A stretch of DNA of 64,000 bases from Blastopirellula retiformator (GTDB lineage Bacteria; Planctomycetota; Planctomycetia; Pirellulales; Pirellulaceae). The stretch covers positions 1,290,082-1,354,081 of the forward strand of contig NZ_SJPF01000001.1 in the NCBI RefSeq assembly GCF_007859755.1, given 5' to 3'. This document shows positions 55,530 through 63,968 of this stretch, one piece after another (the stretch's first letter is position 1; every line of letters begins with the position of its first letter). The notes beneath the pieces were generated by a model that was given only the letters and a program-made list of their open reading frames with translations, made no database searches and was not told where the DNA came from. The position numbers and the translations under genes are program-made.

Positions 55530-58361
55530 ATGGGTCTAGCATCGGCCATGACGACTGCGTTGACCGGCATGACGGCCGCCGAAACGCAGATTGACGTGCT
55601 GGGCAACAACTTGGCGAACTCGCAGACGGTTGGTTTTAAAGCTTCCGACGCGTTGTTCGCCAACCAGTTCTTGCAAACGCGCGGTCTCGGGTCGAAGCCG
55701 ACCGACACCGATGGCGGTACGAATCCCCGTCAGGTTGGTCTCGGCGTGATGGTGGCTGAAATTACCCCCAACTTCACCCAGGGAACGATCGAGGTTAGCT
55801 CGAACCCGTCCGACCTGGCGATTCAGGGGGATGGCTTCTTCATTGTCCAGGGAAACAACGGCGAACGTCTCTACACCCGCAACGGCATCTTTAAGACCAA
55901 CTCCAACAACGAACTGGTCACGATCACCGGCGAACGGGTGCTTGGTTTCGGCATCGACGAGAACTTCAACATCCAGGAAACGCAACTGGTTCCGCTGACG
56001 ATTCCGCTCGGCGCCGCGGCGGTCGCCAAAGCGACCGAGAACGTTTACCTAGAAGGTACGCTCCCGGCGACTGGCGATATAGGCACGGTCGCGCAGGTGA
56101 TCCAAAGTGCGATTCTAGGCAACGGCGCCATCGATCGGCCCGACGTTTCCACGTCGCTGGTGACCGTCGCCGAGACCCCGGATGAGAGCTCGTCGACGAC
56201 GCAAAGCGTCTCGACGCCCGGCATCGGAGCGTTGGTGCAAGGACAGACCGAAGCAACCGGCGGCTCGGTGCCGGACGGTACGTTTGACTACCGATTTACG
56301 TTCTCCAACGCGGGTCTCACCAACGAAACGCAGGCTTCGGCCAACGTGAACGTCAACGTGGCCGACTTGGGTGACGCGATCGCAAATAACAACACGGTCA
56401 CGTTCGCCAACCCGCCGCAGAGTTCCAGTCACTCGCAAGTGAACATGTACCGCAGTAACGACGGCGGCGCCACCTACTTCCTGGTCAGCTCGTTTGCGAT
56501 GGGCGCCGCGGTTGAAGATACCGCCGCAGCGCCAACCGCGACGCAGTTGCCGGCCGCCAACATTGGCGGTACCGGCGCCAACGGCACGTTGACCGGCGGC
56601 GACGTGTACGAATATCGATTCTCGTTCCTGGACGCGGACGGAAACGAAACAGTTGCGTCGGATCCTTTGCAGATCACTGTCGACGGTTCGCCTGGCGATG
56701 GCAACGGCTACTCGGTCGTGCTCGATGCCATTCCGACCAGCGCCGACTACGACGAAGTGCGCATCTACCGGACCGCCCCCGGCGGCAGCGACTTTTTCGA
56801 GCTGAATACGATCACGATGGCGGCGGCCGCCGGCCCCTACATCGATGACGGTTCGACGCCGCTGACGGCCAACGCCCTGGACGAAGCGACGCTCAACGGC
56901 AACTACTCGTACTTGGTCACCTTCGGTCGTACCGGTCAGGAAGAAAGTCGTCCGTCGCTGGTTCTCGGTCCCGAAAACGTGATCAATGGTCGCATTTCGT
57001 TGTCCAACTTGCCGATGCCCAGCGGCGGCACACCGCCTTACGACACGGTCAACGTTTACCGGAACCTGTCGACCGACTCCGCGTCCTATTACCTGGTTAC
57101 GGAACTAGCTGCCGGCGAAGACTTTGTTGACAATCGATCGGACGCCGAAATCTCGGATTTGACCAACACGGCCAATCGCGTGGTCGATCTCGACGGTCCA
57201 AAAATCGACTCCAATACGTTTTTGGTCGACGTCGTCAAACGGGACGGCCTGAACTTCGAGCAGATGTTTACCGAAGGGGATTTGACCTTCACCGGCTCGA
57301 AGGGTGACCGAACGCTCGACGAAAAGACGTTTACCGTTACCAGCACGACGATCGTGCAAGACCTGCTTGAGTTCATGCAGGCCTCGCTCGGCATTCAGCC
57401 GTCGGTCAACGGCAACTCGAACCCGATTCCTGGTTCCGAGAACACCATCGCCAATGAGACCGGAGCCTTGTCGCAGGGCATTAGCATCACCAGCGATGGT
57501 CGGATTCGCGTCGTCTCCAACAATGGCGTCGACAACGGCGTCGATATTGGTCTCTCGTCGTTTCAGCTGGACACCGGCAGCGGCGTGATCCAGAACCCGA
57601 ACCTCAACTTCGGCGTGATTCAGGAGGCTGTGGGCGAAAGCGCCGTCGCCGACGTGATCGTGTACGACTCGTTGGGCGTGCCGATGAACGTTCGCGTGAC
57701 GACCGTGCTGGAAGCCCGCAACGGCACCAATACCATTTATCGCTGGTTCGCCGATTCGCCCGCCAATGACGCCGACACGATCGGCGACGAGACGGAAGAG
57801 GCTCGGATTTCCGTCGGCACGGGCTTGATCTACTTCGACGGCGACGGCAACTTCATCGGTTCGGACAACAACACGGTGACGATCAATCGCCGGAATATCC
57901 CGTCGGAGTCGCCCCTGGAGTTTGACCTCGACTTCTCGCAGCTCTCGGGTCTGGCGGCCGATGAGGCGACCTTGAACGCGTCGCGTCAGGATGGTTCGGG
58001 CACCGGTAAGTTGAACAGCTTCATCATCAGCGAAGATGGCGTTATCCGCGGCGTCTTCTCTAGCGGCGTTGACCGCGACCTGGGGATGCTGCAGTTGGCC
58101 CGCTTCGCTAACCCCTCGGGTCTTGAGCAGCGGGGTAACAACCTGTTCGCCGCCGGCGTGAACTCGGGCTTGCCGGTTCAAGGCGATCCCGGTGAAGAAG
58201 GGATCGGTAGCGTCATTGCTGGCGCCGTCGAATTGTCGAATACCGACATCGGCGGAAACCTGATCGACCTGATTCTGGCCTCGACGCAGTACCGCAGTAG
58301 CTCGCGGGTCATCACTTCGGCCCAACAATTGTTCGACGAATTGCTGAATATCCGCCGATAG
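55530..58361 (+). CDS. flgE: Very large flagellar hook protein FlgE
   Basis: The protein has 943 residues, about twice the usual size. The N-terminus (MTTALTGMTAAETQIDVLGN) and the C-terminus (NTDIGGNLIDLILASTQYRS) are canonical D0/D1 segments, and GDGFFIVQ lies near residue 108. Between about residues 245 and 548 there are three related beta-modules of about 95-100 residues. Each begins near Y.(F/Y).V/R.TF and has (Q/E/T)V(N/R)(M/I/V)YR near its middle: VNMYRSND, VRIYRTAPG, VNVYRNLS. They probably form extra outer domains on the hook surface. It has its own ribosome site (ACGGAGAAG) and a terminator behind it. Confidence 0.95.
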   Translation: MGLASAMTTALTGMTAAETQIDVLGNNLANSQTVGFKASDALFANQFLQTRGLGSKPTDTDGGTNPRQVGLGVMVAEITPNFTQGTIEVSSNPSDLAIQGDGFFIVQGNNGERLYTRNGIFKTNSNNELVTITGERVLGFGIDENFNIQETQLVPLTIPLGAAAVAKATENVYLEGTLPATGDIGTVAQVIQSAILGNGAIDRPDVSTSLVTVAETPDESSSTTQSVSTPGIGALVQGQTEATGGSVPDGTFDYRFTFSNAGLTNETQASANVNVNVADLGDAIANNNTVTFANPPQSSSHSQVNMYRSNDGGATYFLVSSFAMGAAVEDTAAAPTATQLPAANIGGTGANGTLTGGDVYEYRFSFLDADGNETVASDPLQITVDGSPGDGNGYSVVLDAIPTSADYDEVRIYRTAPGGSDFFELNTITMAAAAGPYIDDGSTPLTANALDEATLNGNYSYLVTFGRTGQEESRPSLVLGPENVINGRISLSNLPMPSGGTPPYDTVNVYRNLSTDSASYYLVTELAAGEDFVDNRSDAEISDLTNTANRVVDLDGPKIDSNTFLVDVVKRDGLNFEQMFTEGDLTFTGSKGDRTLDEKTFTVTSTTIVQDLLEFMQASLGIQPSVNGNSNPIPGSENTIANETGALSQGISITSDGRIRVVSNNGVDNGVDIGLSSFQLDTGSGVIQNPNLNFGVIQEAVGESAVADVIVYDSLGVPMNVRVTTVLEARNGTNTIYRWFADSPANDADTIGDETEEARISVGTGLIYFDGDGNFIGSDNNTVTINRRNIPSESPLEFDLDFSQLSGLAADEATLNASRQDGSGTGKLNSFIISEDGVIRGVFSSGVDRDLGMLQLARFANPSGLEQRGNNLFAAGVNSGLPVQGDPGEEGIGSVIAGAVELSNTDIGGNLIDLILASTQYRSSSRVITSAQQLFDELLNIRR

Positions 58362-58404
58362 TCGGGATATTCCGATTGTGCCGACAGGCGACCTTCGATA
58401 TTTT

Positions 58405-58448
58405 TAGGCCCCCGCTCTTACCTTTGCCGAGCGTGGGCCTATTTTTTT
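58405..58448 (+). terminator. Intrinsic terminator between flgE and flbD
   Basis: TAGGCCCCCGCTC (58405-58417) pairs with GAGCGTGGGCCTA (58429-58441) with a single mismatch, followed by seven T. It separates the hook genes from the motor and export genes. Confidence 0.85.
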
Positions 58449-58459
58449 AGGTACCTCTC

Positions 58460-58678
58460 ATGATTCAACTAACCCGATTGGGCGGACATCCGTTCGTGCT
58501 GAACGCGGAATTGATTCAGTACGTCGAATCAAGCCCCGACACCTTCATCACGCTGACCACGGGCGATCGGATGGTCGTCACGGAATCGATGGATGAGGTG
58601 CTAGCACGCGCAATTCGATACCAACAAGCGAAGTTTTTGGCGCCGGCCGGTCCGGTCGCCCCCTCCGCCAACGCCTAA
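58460..58678 (+). CDS. flbD: FlbD-family flagellar protein
   Basis: The protein has 72 residues, matching the small FlbD (not the Caulobacter regulator of that name): IQLTRLGGHPFVLNAELIQY, ESSPDTFITLTTGDRMVVTE, and a helix ending DEVLARAIRYQQ. These proteins occur just before motA in many phyla, as here. The biochemical role is unknown. The C-terminal tail is Pro/Ala-rich. It starts 11 bp after the terminator T-run, so its promoter may lie within the flgE-flbD gap or upstream. Confidence 0.85.
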   Translation: MIQLTRLGGHPFVLNAELIQYVESSPDTFITLTTGDRMVVTESMDEVLARAIRYQQAKFLAPAGPVAPSANA

Positions 58679-58696
58679 CCTGGGCAACACCTAACT

Positions 58697-59473
58697 ATGG
58701 ACATCGCGTCGGTCATCGGTCTGATCGCTGCATTCGGGCTGATCCTCGTAGCAATCTTGATTGCGCCGGGCTCATCGCTGGCGGCGTTCATCGACGCTCC
58801 GTCGATCCTGGTCGTCTGCGGCGGCGCGGTCGCGGCATGCATGATGGCCTTTCCGCTGAAGACCGTTCTCGGTTCGCCGATGGCGCTGAAGGTCGTTTTC
58901 CTAAACAAGCCGACCGACGTGACCGCCCTGATCAAAGAAATCGTCAGCCTGGCCGAAACCGCCCGTCGCGACGGTCTGCTGGCCCTGGAAGGGCGCATCG
59001 CGGAAATCAGCAACGCGTTTATCGTGCTTGGCATTCAGATGGCGGTCGACGGTGCGCGCCCCGACGTGATCGAAGATCTGCTCCGCACCGAAATTGACGC
59101 CGTCGCTACGCGGCATCGCGATGTGAAAGCCTTTTACGACCAAATGGGACGTTTCGCCCCGGCATACGGAATGATCGGCACCTTGCTCGGTCTGATCATC
59201 ATGCTCGGTAACATGAGCGATCCTTCGTCCATTGGTTCCGGCATGGCGGTCGCCTTGTTGACGACGCTGTATGGCGCTATCGTCTCGAACTGCGTGTTTC
59301 TGCCGTTCGCCGAAAAGCTCTCGTTTTTGAACAAGCAAGAGCTGCTGGTGATGGAGATCATCGTCCGCGGCATTATGGCGATCCAGTCGGGCGAAAACCC
59401 CCGCGTCATCGAACAGAAACTGCGCACGTTTCTGCCTCCTGCGGCCCGCAAGAAAGCGGATGAGGAGAAGTAA
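58697..59473 (+). CDS. motA: Flagellar motor stator protein MotA
   Basis: The protein has 258 residues with four transmembrane helices: about 2-22, 28-48, 150-170 and 180-200. Motifs: YDQMGRFAPAYGMIGTLLGLI in the loop and helix 3, and MAVALLTTLYGAIVSNCVFL in helix 4. The cytosolic loop (about 70-140) holds the residues facing FliG. It forms the ion-driven stator with MotB, whose ATG overlaps its stop codon. Confidence 0.95.
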   Translation: MDIASVIGLIAAFGLILVAILIAPGSSLAAFIDAPSILVVCGGAVAACMMAFPLKTVLGSPMALKVVFLNKPTDVTALIKEIVSLAETARRDGLLALEGRIAEISNAFIVLGIQMAVDGARPDVIEDLLRTEIDAVATRHRDVKAFYDQMGRFAPAYGMIGTLLGLIIMLGNMSDPSSIGSGMAVALLTTLYGAIVSNCVFLPFAEKLSFLNKQELLVMEIIVRGIMAIQSGENPRVIEQKLRTFLPPAARKKADEEK

Positions 59474-60246
59474 TGGGCGACGACGAAGAGGAGATGGGGA
59501 TTCCGGAGTGGGTCGTGACCTTCGGCGACATGATGTCGCTGCTGTTGACCTTCTTCATCATGCTCGTCTCGATGAGCGAGATCAAAAAAGAAGAGCACTT
59601 TCAAGCGCTGGTCGAATCGTTCCGCCGTCAGTTTGGTCACGACGACTCGATGAACAGCGTCATCGCCGGCACCGCACAGCCGCGCAACTCGCATCTCTCG
59701 AACCTGGCGACGATGGGACGCGCCAAGCGTTTCAGCACGCAGGAAGGGGGCGAGAAGGTCAAAGCTCCCGTCGGCGACAGCCCGCAGGTCCGCATCGTTC
59801 GCCCCGGCAGTAACACCGCGGTCGGCACGGTGATCTATTTTCTGGGCGAATCGGCCAAGCTGACCGACGACATGAAACGCGATCTGCAGGCCCAAGCCCA
59901 AGAGTTTGGCGGCAAGCCGCAGAAGATCGAAATCCGCGGACACGCGGCGCCCAAACCGATTACTCCCGGGGCGCCGTTCATCGACCACTACGATCTGGGT
60001 TACGAACGCTGCCGGGCGGTGATGGACTTTCTGGTGTCGCTGGGGATAGATCCGCGGCGTATACGGATTTCAACGGCTGGGAAGAACGAACCGATTCATA
60101 TCGGCACCGACCCGCTCAAATTGAAACAAAACCCCCGCGTCGAGTTGTTCCTGCTCGATGAAGTGGTCGACGACCTGGTCGGCTCTGGGGCCGAGCAGTC
60201 GCAGCGGATCACCAATGGCGGTCCTACCGGAGATAAGAAGCCGTAG
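59473..60246 (+). CDS. motB: Flagellar motor stator protein MotB
   Basis: The protein has 257 residues. The short N-terminus and single helix WVVTFGDMMSLLLTFFIMLV contain the ion-binding Asp19, equal to E. coli Asp32. After a linker the OmpA-like peptidoglycan domain follows: KIEIRGHAAPKP, YDLGYERCRAVMDFLVSLGI, RIRISTAGKNEP and NPRVELFLLDE. It anchors the stator to the wall. It is translationally coupled to motA. Confidence 0.95.
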   Translation: MGDDEEEMGIPEWVVTFGDMMSLLLTFFIMLVSMSEIKKEEHFQALVESFRRQFGHDDSMNSVIAGTAQPRNSHLSNLATMGRAKRFSTQEGGEKVKAPVGDSPQVRIVRPGSNTAVGTVIYFLGESAKLTDDMKRDLQAQAQEFGGKPQKIEIRGHAAPKPITPGAPFIDHYDLGYERCRAVMDFLVSLGIDPRRIRISTAGKNEPIHIGTDPLKLKQNPRVELFLLDEVVDDLVGSGAEQSQRITNGGPTGDKKP

Positions 60247-60317
60247 CGCAAAACGCATGCTAGGCTTGGGGTGGATAGTTTGTTTTTTCAACCCTTTACC
60301 GGAAGAGTTCGGCTGCG

Positions 60318-60854
60318 ATGGCTGATGCAACGCCCACTACCCCCGCTGGGCCCTCGCTGGTAACTAAGCTCAAAATTCTGGGCGCAGTACTGGCCTTAGT
60401 CGGTCTGGAATGTCTACTCGCGTACTTCGTGATTCCTTCCCCCGAAGACGTCATTGAAGCGGCTGAAATGCGAGCGCGCCAGCACTCGGCGACCGAGCCC
60501 GATATCGAAGAATTGACGACCGTCACGGACAAAGAGACGGTCGAAATCGATCTGAAGAATTTTGGCATCACGGCGTATCAGCCGCTCGCCAATACGACCC
60601 TGCGGATTGACTTTCATCTCTACGCGATGGTCAACGCCGAGAACCAGAGTGAGTTTGAGGACCTGATCGCCCAGAACGAGCATCGCTTCCGCGAGCAGGT
60701 AATCGTCACGCTGCGAAGCTCGGAAGTCAGCGATCTGACCGATCCCAGTTTGGGCTTGCTTAAACGCAAGATTTTAGAGAAAACCAACCGCATTCTGGGA
60801 AAACCCCTCGTTAAGTCAGTTATTTTCAGCGACTACTCGTTCATCGAGCAGTAG
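60318..60854 (+). CDS. fliL: Flagellar basal body-associated protein FliL
   Basis: The protein has 178 residues. One N-terminal transmembrane helix (about 14-34, LKILGAVLALVGLECLLAYF) is followed by the periplasmic FliL domain: IDFHLYAMVNAENQSEFEDL, RFREQVIVTLRSSEVSDL, LKRKILEKTNRILGKPLVKS and VIFSDYSFIEQ at the end. It surrounds the stator and supports torque. It comes between motB and fliN, a standard place. Confidence 0.85.
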   Translation: MADATPTTPAGPSLVTKLKILGAVLALVGLECLLAYFVIPSPEDVIEAAEMRARQHSATEPDIEELTTVTDKETVEIDLKNFGITAYQPLANTTLRIDFHLYAMVNAENQSEFEDLIAQNEHRFREQVIVTLRSSEVSDLTDPSLGLLKRKILEKTNRILGKPLVKSVIFSDYSFIEQ

Positions 60855-60884
60855 TCGTCTGAAATCAGCTCGGAATGGATTCCG

Positions 60885-61517
60885 ATGAGCGACGATCAAA
60901 TTGGACAGGACGAAATCGAAGAGCTGCTGAAGCAAGCGCAAAGCGGCAAGATCGAATCGTCTGGCGAACAGAAACCGGATGCGGCTGAAATCGAGTCGCT
61001 GGGACAAAACGAGATCGAGGCGTTGCTCGCCGGCGGAGGCGGATCTTCCGCTCCGAAAGCGGCCGCCCAGCCCACTCCAGCGGCGGCGACCGCGGCTCCG
61101 GCTGTAGCGCACCAGGGCGGCGAGGGCGGTATGGATCCCGGAGACATCGAATTTCTGCTGAATCAGGCTCAAGACGCGCTCGCTTCGCTGGAGTCGCCGA
61201 CCGAGATGGCGCCCGAGGCTTCTCTCTTTTCCTTGCGCGACTTTGGCGGCGCCCCAGCTAGCACCAACAAGACCACGATCGACCTGGTCCGAGACGTCGA
61301 ACTGGACGTCAAGATCGAGCTGGGCCGGACCAACATGTACCTGGAAGACGTTCTGAAAATGAACAAGGGCTCGGTCGTCTCGCTCGACAAGCTGGCCGGC
61401 GACCCGGTCGACATCTACGTCAACGGACGCATGATCGCCCGTGGCGAAGTGCTGGTCCTCAACGACAACTTCTGCGTCCGTATCGCCGAACTCATCGTCG
61501 GCGACGGGATCGAGTAG
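60885..61517 (+). CDS. fliN: Flagellar motor switch protein FliN, with FliM-like N-terminal peptides
   Basis: The protein has 210 residues, longer than typical FliN (about 110-140). The C-terminal SpoA domain (about 140-210) is clear: DVELDVKIELGRTNMYLEDV, LDKLAGDPVDIYVNGRMIAR and GEVLVLNDNFCVRIAE. The N-terminus has IGQDEIEELLKQA (about 6-18) and LGQNEIEALLAG (about 37-48). Both resemble the CheY-binding peptide LSQAEIDALL of FliM. Between them and the SpoA domain lie a Pro/Ala linker and a short helix. No middle FliM (CheC-like) domain is present. It may do part of FliM's job in signal reception. Confidence 0.88.
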   Translation: MSDDQIGQDEIEELLKQAQSGKIESSGEQKPDAAEIESLGQNEIEALLAGGGGSSAPKAAAQPTPAAATAAPAVAHQGGEGGMDPGDIEFLLNQAQDALASLESPTEMAPEASLFSLRDFGGAPASTNKTTIDLVRDVELDVKIELGRTNMYLEDVLKMNKGSVVSLDKLAGDPVDIYVNGRMIARGEVLVLNDNFCVRIAELIVGDGIE

Positions 61518-61540
61518 AGGTTTTCCCTCGGCTGTAGTTC

Positions 61541-61572
61541 GGGCGCCGTTGCCACGTCTTCGTGACAATGAA
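61541..61572 (-). repeat. 33-bp hairpin repeat, copy 2 (inverted)
   Basis: The reverse complement matches 61818-61849 at 29 of 32 bases, the first 24 without a mismatch. It stands 29 bp before copy D of the five-hairpin element. Confidence 0.8.
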
Positions 61573-61601
61573 TGCGTCTGCTACCTCAATTCGATAGCGA
61601 G

Positions 61602-61757
61602 TTAGCAGTCCGTTGATTTTCTCGACGGACTGCGTGATCGCAGGGATGCGATCCCAAAATAGCGACGTAAGTCGTTATTTTGGGAGCCGCGAAGAGCGAT
61701 GCTCTGAGCCTGGCGAGGTTGAAAAATGCCACGAGGGCATTTTTCAACAGGCAGTTG
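61602..61757 (+). repeat. Five-hairpin dispersed element, copy D (near full length)
   Basis: This is 156 bp, with all five stems present. The ends are worn: TTAGCAG instead of CTAGCAG at the start and CAGTTGG at the end. The closing pair of stem 5 is lost (GAGGGC instead of GATGGC). Stem 3 keeps the GTAA loop and a G.T pair. It lies 84 bp after the fliN stop codon. Confidence 0.9.
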
Positions 61758-61817
61758 GCATTCAGCTTGCCATGAAGTCCGTCGAATCGGACAAATCCAT
61801 CATCCAGTCCGAGCACA

Positions 61818-61850
61818 ATCATCGCCACGAAGACGTGGCAACGGCGCCCC
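61818..61850 (+). repeat. 33-bp hairpin repeat, copy 3
   Basis: The core GCCACG-AAGA-CGTGGC makes a 6-bp stem with a four-base loop. It pairs as an inverted repeat with 61541-61572. Confidence 0.8.
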
Positions 61851-62047
61851 AGCCGACAGCGACAGGCGGCGACAATTCACCAAAATAACGCTAGCAACAG
61901 AAGACGGCGCAGCGATTCGCCTTGTCATGCCAGACGCCCGCTTCTATGATCTGCGGGCCGATGGAAAAGGAAACGGATTTCCCTACCTCAAACGTCGGCG
62001 CCAGCGAGCGACCCGCTTGAGTCTTTTTTCCAAAAGCGAGTGCAAGG

Positions 62048-62701
62048 ATGCACGCGATAACTCTCTGCCTGGTTTTGGCGACCGCCGCCGCCGATGGTTC
62101 GTCGGGACAAATGGTCAATGGTCATGCCGCCGTGACTGCGGTCACTCCGATGCGGATGCCGCATGACGCCCAACCGCTGCGTACCGCCGCGGCCCCGCAA
62201 GACTCGTCGCCGCAAAATCTGACGCCGCAAGCCGCACCCTCCGAAGCGGCCGGCGGACCGCTGACGCTGCCCAAGCGTAGAGAAAAGCCGTCGTCGCCGG
62301 TTGGTTCGATCTTGCCTAGCGCCGAGTCGAAACAACGGACCGCCACGATCGTCGCCAGCTTGATGTTGGTCGTCGGACTCTTTTTGATCTTCGCGTGGGC
62401 AGGGAAGAAGAAACTGCCGACCGCCAACTCGCGGTTGCCGCAGGAAGTGGTGCAGGTGCTGGGCCGCGCGCAACTGCAAGGTCGCCAACAATTGCAATTG
62501 GTCCGCGTTGGCAGCCGGCTGCTGCTGCTGTCGGTAACGCCGCATGGCGCCGAGACGCTGACCGAAATCACCGATCCGCTCGAAGTCGAATCGCTGCTGG
62601 TTCATCTGCGACAAAATGGAAACGGCAACATGACCGCCAACTTCCAGGAAGTCTTGCAGAAGATGGGCGAAAAGCCGGCTCGTGGTTTCCTGGAGGCTTA
62701 G
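62048..62701 (+). CDS. fliO: Flagellar biosynthesis protein FliO
   Basis: The protein has 217 residues. An N-terminal signal-like stretch ([17 protein letters not shown]) is followed by a Pro/Ala-rich periplasmic part and one membrane helix (about 99-118, [20 protein letters not shown]). The cytosolic part, [20 protein letters not shown] and [18 protein letters not shown], is the typical FliO fold. It assists FliP stability in the export gate. It lies just before fliP, 2 bp apart. Confidence 0.88.
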   Translation: MHAITLCLVLATAAADGSSGQMVNGHAAVTAVTPMRMPHDAQPLRTAAAPQDSSPQNLTPQAAPSEAAGGPLTLPKRREKPSSPVGSILPSAESKQRTATIVASLMLVVGLFLIFAWAGKKKLPTANSRLPQEVVQVLGRAQLQGRQQLQLVRVGSRLLLLSVTPHGAETLTEITDPLEVESLLVHLRQNGNGNMTANFQEVLQKMGEKPARGFLEA

Positions 62702-62703
62702 TC

Positions 62704-63657
62704 ATGCTCAACTCGAACAAGCTCCGAACTTTTTCGCTGACGCTGGCCGCCTTGCTGATCTGTACGGCGACCGCATCGGCTCAGTTTTCGACCGCTCAGC
62801 TGACGAGTCAGTCGGCCCCGTCGGTCGAGGTTACCGCAGAGTCTTCGCTGGACGCTCCGGTGAGCGAGGAAGCTTCCGACCTGGCCGACTTCGTCAAAGG
62901 GGGGCCAGAGCAATGGACCAGCCCCAGCGGCCTGGTCAGCACCATCCAGATCATGGTGCTGCTGACGGTCCTGAGCCTGGCGCCGGCGATCTTGCTGATG
63001 ACGACCGGGTTTATCCGCATCATCGTGGTGCTCGGACTGTTGCGTCAGGCGCTTGGCACCCAGCAGTTGCCTCCTTCGCAGGTCGTCACCGCGATCGCCC
63101 TATTCATGACGATCCTGCTGATGTACCCGACCTGGCAGAAGGTGTACGAAGACAGCGTCGGCCCCTACACGCGGCAAGAGATCAATCCCGAGACGGGGGA
63201 GCAGTACAAGCTGTTCGCCGTCATCGACCCGGTCACCGGCGAACTGGGACCCGACGAAGCGTGGGAGCGAGGAACCAAGCCGATTCGCCACTTCATGAGC
63301 AAGCAGATCGACATCGCCGGCAATAGCGACGACGTCTGGATGTTCTTTGAGTTTCTTCCTGAGTCGACCAAGGAAGAGATTGGCGAGCCGCAGTCGTACG
63401 ATGACGTGCCGCTGCAAGCGCTGATTCCGGCGTTCATCCTCAGCGAACTGAAGACCGCGTTCTTAATTGGTTTTCAGATCTATCTGCCGTTTCTGATTCT
63501 CGACATCGTGGTCGCCAGCGTGACGATCTCGATGGGCATGATGATGTTGCCGCCGGTGATGATCTCGTTGCCGTTCAAGCTGTTGTTATTTGTGCTGGTC
63601 GACGGCTGGACGTTGGTCGTCGGTATGCTGCTGCAAAGTTTCGCCCCCACCATCTGA
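62704..63657 (+). CDS. fliP: Flagellar export gate protein FliP
   Basis: The protein has 317 residues (E. coli FliP has 245). Signal peptide about 1-27. Conserved cores: [20 protein letters not shown] (101-120), RHFMSKQ (about 195), [20 protein letters not shown] (about 240-259), and [20 protein letters not shown]. The extra length comes from an N-terminal periplasmic stretch (about 28-78) and an insert of roughly 20-25 residues around 160-185, before the GTKPIRHFM segment. It forms the core pore with FliQ and FliR. Confidence 0.95.
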   Translation: MLNSNKLRTFSLTLAALLICTATASAQFSTAQLTSQSAPSVEVTAESSLDAPVSEEASDLADFVKGGPEQWTSPSGLVSTIQIMVLLTVLSLAPAILLMTTGFIRIIVVLGLLRQALGTQQLPPSQVVTAIALFMTILLMYPTWQKVYEDSVGPYTRQEINPETGEQYKLFAVIDPVTGELGPDEAWERGTKPIRHFMSKQIDIAGNSDDVWMFFEFLPESTKEEIGEPQSYDDVPLQALIPAFILSELKTAFLIGFQIYLPFLILDIVVASVTISMGMMMLPPVMISLPFKLLLFVLVDGWTLVVGMLLQSFAPTI

Positions 63658-63680
63658 CGAAGAAGACCGGAGCTGCTCCC

Positions 63681-63956
63681 ATGGACGTTACGACGACCGT
63701 CGACCTGACCCGCGAGGCGATGTTGGTCGCGCTCTGGATCTCGGCGCCTGCCTTGCTGGTCGGCATGCTGGTTGGTCTGGCGATCGGCTTGCTGCAAGCG
63801 CTCACCCAAATTCAAGATCAAACCGTTTCCTTTGTACCCAAACTACTGGCGATGGCGGCCGCGATGCTGCTGGCGCTGCCATGGGTTTTGGAGCGATTGA
63901 TGATTTACACCGAAACCCTGGTCACTCACATCCCCGACCGCATCATGGGCGGGTAA
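63681..63956 (+). CDS. fliQ: Flagellar export gate protein FliQ
   Basis: The protein has 91 residues with two membrane helices (about 18-40 and 52-72). Typical text is ALWISAPALLVGMLVGLAIG, LLQALTQIQDQTVSFVPKLL and a Leu/Ala-rich second helix. It follows fliP by 23 bp. fliR should come next, outside or at the end of the window. Confidence 0.93.
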   Translation: MDVTTTVDLTREAMLVALWISAPALLVGMLVGLAIGLLQALTQIQDQTVSFVPKLLAMAAAMLLALPWVLERLMIYTETLVTHIPDRIMGG

Positions 63957-63968
63957 CGATTTGGCGGC

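Larger units (their letters stand above)
61518..62047. other. 530-bp intergenic region inside the flagellar locus: nested repeats
   Basis: It contains a degenerate TTTCCCTCGG unit (61521), the 33-bp hairpin family in inverted pair (61541-61572 and 61818-61850) and copy D of the five-hairpin element (61602-61757) between them. I see no gene from 61518 to 62047; the rest (61860-62047) is featureless apart from the fliO leader. Confidence 0.7.

Noticed and set aside
61613-61888. 91-codon frame, and similar frames near 19433 and 33363, giving a shared peptide
   Set aside because: The shared peptide comes only from the five-hairpin repeat; real starts of tpx and other genes lie outside it.
61518-62047. 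A missing fliM remnant in the gap after fliN
   Set aside because: I looked for FliM-type text in all frames of the gap and saw none; the gap is repeat DNA.
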